NCBI GenBank assembly: GCA_964582475.1 | Contig: CAZOQS010000001.1 | Coordinates: forward strand, 248,001 to 312,000 | Direction of reading: 5' to 3' | From: JAGOTP01 sp964582475 | Lineage (GTDB): Bacteria > Patescibacteriota > Patescibacteriia > 2-12-FULL-60-25 | DNA length: 64,000 nucleotides | In this document: positions 60,161 to 64,000 of the stretch, piece by piece | Layout of the letters: every line of letters starts with the position of its first letter | How positions within the stretch are numbered: the first letter of the stretch is position 1 | Translations under genes and position numbers: made by a program | Notes under the pieces: model-generated | The model's database searches: none | What the model saw: only the letters and a program-made list of their open reading frames with translations | Told to the model about the DNA's origin: nothing

Positions 60161-62827
60161 CTAATTTTTTGTCTGAATCAATTGATTGATGAAGCTGATG
60201 GTTGAAGGGCCTACTATTCCTGTCCCACGTCGTAGTCCGATGGGAGCAAGAATCGAGCTTGCGTAGGCTTCCTGTAGTCGTAGAAGGGCTGCCGCGGTTA
60301 ATGGGCCGTAGACAGTTGTCTCATTTCCTTTACTTCCAGCCCCCGATGTTTTTATGGTGAAGCCACGGTCATTCAGGAGGCGCTGAAGACGTTGCACATC
60401 TTCCCCAATGCTCCCGAGTTTAAGAACGCGTGTAAAGAGCGAAGGGGTAGAAGTAAACTCTTTCTTAGGAGAGGGTGTCGTGATAGGTGTGGTTGGTGTT
60501 TTTACGAGATGAATAAGTCGTGAAAATGTATGCGAAGGCTTTCCTGTGATGGAGTAGTATTTTAGATAGACACGGTAGGTCCCAGGAGTATTTGGGAGGC
60601 GGAAGGACGTATAGCTGAGGGGGAATATGCTCGCGGATGCAAAGTCGGGGCGTAGAGAAGCGGTATACCCGCTGACGGTCTTTGGGTCAGCGTTGAAGGT
60701 GAATGTGAGCTGCGGATCAGTTGTTTCAGGTGCATCAGAAGCGTTGTTATTGATGATGAAAGGGGCAATGGAGGGGAGTAGAGTTGGTTCAACGTGCCAC
60801 CAGGGAATGCCCCCTGAGGTGACCGTTGTTTGACGTGGAGTTGGAACAGCTCCGAACAAGCCGAAAATAGAGAAACTCGGAGTTGTGCAGCTGATCGTAT
60901 TTGTACTCCTGTTGATCGTGCAGTCGCTGAGTGGTTGCCATGCGCCATCATGGTGGTGATAGAGCCAGAGGGTAGATTCATCCAGGCGAGTGATATCCTC
61001 ATCACGATAGGTGTACGTGATCGTGATTTCTTGATCGAACGAATCAAGAACCGTTGTATTATTTATGATCGCTTTCACGTCGAACACAATTGATCCAACC
61101 TCATTCGGCAGGAGCGCAGGACGACCGAGCTCAGTTAAGACGTCGCTATTTGGAATAGCCATTATTTGAATGACTACGGATGTTGAAGTAGGTGTGAAGC
61201 CGCTTGGAGCGGTAACAGTGAGTGTTTGATCGTCTTCTTCTACACTGGTGGAACCACCGGCGGCTACGGTAATCGCTGTCGATGTGGTGGTACCTGGGGC
61301 TCCATCTCCGGTACAACCGGGAGTAATGAATCCGCCATTGCTTGAAGTGGCACTATTCCCGAATGAATCTCGCGAAACAACGGCAAATTGATAGCTTGTA
61401 CAGGGTAAGAGGTCTTCAAGATCGATACTGTGTGAGAGGATGCGCGTAGACGTATTCTGTTCGGTGGTTGTCATTCCAAAGTTGACGGTTGGTCCGTAGA
61501 CAACTTTGCTGGACGCTAGTTCCGATGTGTTCCAGGTTATGACTTGTGTCGAAGTTGTTACCGTTGACGTCGCAACGGATGTAATCACCGGGCCGGTTGT
61601 ATCCGCGGTCGTAAATGCCCAGGTGGATGTTGCAGAGATTCCTTCGAAGAGATTCTCGTCCTCGTCTGCGAATCCCGTGCCAGGGATGAGGATGTAGTAC
61701 TCGGTTGTATCATCGAGTGTTTCGCTGGGATTGATTGTGATGCTGTTTGTGCCACCTCCGGTTACGAGTCCACTCGCAACACCTATCGTTGCAACGGTGG
61801 AATCATCTGAACTCTTTTTGATCAGGATATTTCCTGTTTCCGCGGTTACGCTCTTGCTGAGGCCGATGACCAGGTTTGTGGACGGGCTGACGTCAGTCGC
61901 TCCACTGGTTGGTGAAAGGGTGGTGATAGCAGGAACATCCGCAGTCACAATGGTGATATTTGTGGCGACCACTTCGGGCAGGTCTCCGGAGGCTCCAAAC
62001 TCAACGACGTATCCCTGCATAGCTGAACAGGGGAAGTCGTTCCATTCTCCATCTTGAGATGCATACATGTATCCACAGTCTTCGCCTACACCGTGATCGT
62101 TTGGTTCATTGTCGGCCCATCCATGGTATCGGCCGTCGATCGCCGCACCGCCCGCGCCTCCTCGACCAGAATAAAATGCTGTTCCCGTCTCAGGGCCAGT
62201 TGCCCATATCCAGGTGTCTTCTATCGCTGCGTCTGTCGCACCCAACCAGCCATCACCCGAGATGCGTTCATAGACAAAGGTGTTTTCTGTACTTGAGGCG
62301 ATGGTCGCAAGATACCCGCTTGATCCGTAGGCGGTCAGTGCTTCAGCCGCTGTCTTTGCTTGTGCCCAGGTATAGCTTCCAGAAATGAATTGGTATAGGT
62401 GACCGTTATCTGTGAAGAATACCTCCCCATCGTTTACAAGAGATACTTCAAGGGTATCCGTTCCAAGGGTGGCTCGGGTATAGCGTAATGTGGCGAGTGC
62501 GGTGTTAATATCTGCCACTGTTCCGGTAAAATTGATTGTCCCTCCTGTTGATGCTCCAGCAAATGTAAGACCATCGGTAGTAAGCATTGATAAACTCCCA
62601 TTACTCACCCGTAGCTGTACGGGTGTTGTCGATGCAGAAGCTCCCACGATTTGGAAACCCGTGATCGCCGTTGCAACGTTCGGTGTTGTGGTGGCGTTTG
62701 TTCCGCTTGTCAGAGAGAGTTCTGCATGTGCGGATGGAGCAAATAAGAGCGTAGAAAATGCCATGAAAAAAGCCACGCTCGCTACTTGAAGAATTGTGCG
62801 AGGGATATCACAAAAAAAGGTACGCAT
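60161..62827 (-). CDS. Secreted lectin-Ig-peptidoglycan-binding adhesin
   Basis: 888 aa. Signal peptide (1-35), cadherin-like beta region, C-type lectin domain (about 145-275; YTWAQAKTAAEAL, WNDFPC), SbsA-type Ig domain (PAITTLSPTSGATDVSPS), FN3-like domain, further beta domains, and a C-terminal peptidoglycan-binding domain (about 815-888; GEDVQRLQRLLNDRGF). The layout predicts a wall-bound, glycan-binding surface protein. The tip domains could mediate attachment to other cells. Confidence 0.85.
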   Translation of the reverse strand: MRTFFCDIPRTILQVASVAFFMAFSTLLFAPSAHAELSLTSGTNATTTPNVATAITGFQIVGASASTTPVQLRVSNGSLSMLTTDGLTFAGASTGGTINFTGTVADINTALATLRYTRATLGTDTLEVSLVNDGEVFFTDNGHLYQFISGSYTWAQAKTAAEALTAYGSSGYLATIASSTENTFVYERISGDGWLGATDAAIEDTWIWATGPETGTAFYSGRGGAGGAAIDGRYHGWADNEPNDHGVGEDCGYMYASQDGEWNDFPCSAMQGYVVEFGASGDLPEVVATNITIVTADVPAITTLSPTSGATDVSPSTNLVIGLSKSVTAETGNILIKKSSDDSTVATIGVASGLVTGGGTNSITINPSETLDDTTEYYILIPGTGFADEDENLFEGISATSTWAFTTADTTGPVITSVATSTVTTSTQVITWNTSELASSKVVYGPTVNFGMTTTEQNTSTRILSHSIDLEDLLPCTSYQFAVVSRDSFGNSATSSNGGFITPGCTGDGAPGTTTSTAITVAAGGSTSVEEDDQTLTVTAPSGFTPTSTSVVIQIMAIPNSDVLTELGRPALLPNEVGSIVFDVKAIINNTTVLDSFDQEITITYTYRDEDITRLDESTLWLYHHHDGAWQPLSDCTINRSTNTISCTTPSFSIFGLFGAVPTPRQTTVTSGGIPWWHVEPTLLPSIAPFIINNNASDAPETTDPQLTFTFNADPKTVSGYTASLRPDFASASIFPLSYTSFRLPNTPGTYRVYLKYYSITGKPSHTFSRLIHLVKTPTTPITTPSPKKEFTSTPSLFTRVLKLGSIGEDVQRLQRLLNDRGFTIKTSGAGSKGNETTVYGPLTAAALLRLQEAYASSILAPIGLRRGTGIVGPSTISFINQLIQTKN

Positions 62828-62888
62828 AGATTGCGCCTATTTTACCATGAAAGAACTCAAGGTGTTAGTTTCCGTTTTTTGTTTTTTG

Positions 62889-63287
62889 TTAGTTAAAGTT
62901 GACCGTGAAATTGTACATTCCCATCGAGCAGACTCCTTTGATCGTCGTTCCTGGTTGCTGGGGAGGAATTTCAATTGGCGTTGTTCCTGACGAGGGAAGC
63001 ATGGTGCGATATCCGATCGCGGGAATCGTCAGCGCGGACGAGCAGTCAAAGGTCCCATTCGTTTGAACATTGATGACCGTCGGGGTGTTTGCTTTGGCGA
63101 GCGTTACTCGAGGTGCATATCCGCCTTTAGCGTTGATCTCAATCACTTGCTTCCCCTCAACGACGGAAACGTTTGTCTGCCCGCTTGGATCGATGGGGGA
63201 CGTGGACCTATCTCCACGCAGAAGGAAGAAGATCCCACTCACCGCAAGCACCATGACCACGATAGAACCGATAAGGACTTTGTTCAT
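62889..63287 (-). CDS. Cupredoxin-like membrane-anchored protein
   Basis: 132 aa from ATG63287. Membrane anchor (about 5-23), then a small beta domain with EINAKGGYAPRVTLAKANTP and the late FDCSSAL...GVCSMGMYNF region. The C-S-M-G-M-Y pattern resembles cupredoxin copper loops with Cys and Met ligands; a His ligand is not evident. Follows a TauE-like membrane gene by 25 nt, suggesting copper or sulfur handling. Confidence 0.65.
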   Translation of the reverse strand: MNKVLIGSIVVMVLAVSGIFFLLRGDRSTSPIDPSGQTNVSVVEGKQVIEINAKGGYAPRVTLAKANTPTVINVQTNGTFDCSSALTIPAIGYRTMLPSSGTTPIEIPPQQPGTTIKGVCSMGMYNFTVNFN

Positions 63288-63312
63288 AGAAACGACTGAA
63301 TGTGCGAATGGG

Positions 63313-64000
63313 TTAGAAGCTAAAGACAGGATCGATGAGACCCGCGCCGGCGAGTGTGTTGATGAGGTTGAAGATGGCGAAGAAGATGACAACCAATCCA
63401 GCCGTTTTGAAAAAGATAGCAGACTGGGCCTTTTTGTGAATACCGAGCGAGCTAAAGCTGAGGAGTGCGAGAACAGGCAGCGTCCCCAAGGCAAAGGCGA
63501 ACATGGTGAGCCCGCCCTTCAAAAAGCTCCCCGTTGTGAGCGTGTAGATTTGTATGGACTGGGTGAACCCGCACGGGAGAAAGAAGGTGACGATTCCAAC
63601 AGCCAGCGGAGTGAGAATGTGATTTGCTTTTTTGAGTCCGTGGACACGGGTTCCAAGACCCTTTGGCATCGTAGGCTGAAGCTTCTTCGCCCAGGGAAAG
63701 ATATCGAGAAGATTGATCCCCAGAATAAGCAGGACGAGGGCTACGGCGAGTCCAAGAACAAACGTTCCCGTTGCTCCAAGCTGAAAGACCGACCCCAATA
63801 GGCCAATGACGCCACCCAAGAGGAAGAATGAAACGAGGCGGCCGACATGAAACAGCGTTTGTGGCTGTACCTTGTCACCTTCCTTGGCGAAGTTCGCCGA
63901 AAGAGACAGAACGATCCCACCTACCACCGCCATACAGGTTGAAACGGAGGCGATGAGACCGATCACAAACGCGGTTCCATAGGTGACGTCTGCCGTGTTC
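63313..64000 (-). CDS. TauE/SafE or UreH-like membrane protein, 5'-truncated at window edge
   Basis: The frame stays open to base 64000, so the gene begins outside. At least 217 residues with about six membrane helices. VSTCMAVVGGIVLSLS near the start and FFLPCGFTQSIQIY later are the repeated Cys-bearing signatures of the UreH/DsbD-like transporter group. With the cupredoxin gene downstream it suggests a metal or thiol transport operon. Confidence 0.75.
   Translation of the reverse strand, partial: NTADVTYGTAFVIGLIASVSTCMAVVGGIVLSLSANFAKEGDKVQPQTLFHVGRLVSFFLLGGVIGLLGSVFQLGATGTFVLGLAVALVLLILGINLLDIFPWAKKLQPTMPKGLGTRVHGLKKANHILTPLAVGIVTFFLPCGFTQSIQIYTLTTGSFLKGGLTMFAFALGTLPVLALLSFSSLGIHKKAQSAIFFKTAGLVVIFFAIFNLINTLAGAGLIDPVFSF

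Noticed and set aside
1..64000. Recoded TGA (code 4 or 25), as in some Patescibacteria
   Set aside because: Many genes end cleanly at TGA with normal length (miaA region, nrdR, EVE, ribE) and no gene needs read-through.
1..64000. Prophage, IS element or integron
   Set aside because: No transposase, integrase, capsid or terminal-repeat signature was seen.

Overview
The window looks like a chromosomal segment of a Patescibacteria (CPR) bacterium using the standard code: TGA ends many genes cleanly and no in-frame TGA is needed anywhere. Supporting signs are small overlapping operons, type IV secretion pilin-like (PF18895-type) segments on giant surface proteins, thrombospondin type-3 repeat membrane proteins, FtsZ with a Pro/Gln-rich tail, and many very short or leaderless 5' ends. 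Phylum is an inference from gene content; no rRNA is present.

Layout: 1-3842 holds an oxidoreductase tail, tRNA-Ile(GAT), an SDR enzyme, a Gmad2 lipoprotein, pgk and a SIMPL protein. 3851-6333 is a very GC-rich divergent pair of exported or membrane orphans. 6375-12983 carries eno, miaA, a GC-rich orphan, an EVE protein, lepB, hisS, rpsU and yqeY. 13073-30237 is one tightly packed unit: two pilin-domain surface proteins (one of 3362 aa), three thrombospondin type-3 membrane proteins, ybeY, dgkA and ftsA. It is followed by ftsZ, nrdR, htrA, pyk and a DUF1361 protein. 36035-45520 has two ABC exporters, a CDP-alcohol phosphatidyltransferase, an amidase, a NAGPA-type protein and an AI-2E family protein. 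45537-51585 has small operons, ribE-ribH, a 24-aa peptide gene, rsgA and a patatin. 51607-58427 mixes GC-rich orphans with a TrmB-MFS pair, a nitrilase-family enzyme and a methyltransferase. 58559-64000 has a MerR/TipAS regulator, a DUF4239 protein, an 888-aa lectin adhesin and a cupredoxin/TauE-like operon.

Two kinds of gene are interleaved. Ordinary genes have no Shine-Dalgarno (SD) sequence and often carry an extended -10 element only 6-8 nt before the start codon, which predicts leaderless mRNAs; in three cases the TGA stop of the upstream gene supplies the TG of the next promoter. Scattered among them are mostly single-gene GC-rich cassettes (3983, 5469, 8611, 51681, 52609, 55446, 57179; possibly 36035). 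Most have TTGAC-type promoters with a 17-18 bp spacer, a structured leader of about 30-150 nt, an SD and their own two-tier hairpin terminator. rpsU is the one native gene that shares this canonical promoter plus SD design. This dichotomy, and the giant surface-protein operon, are the most interesting content of the window.
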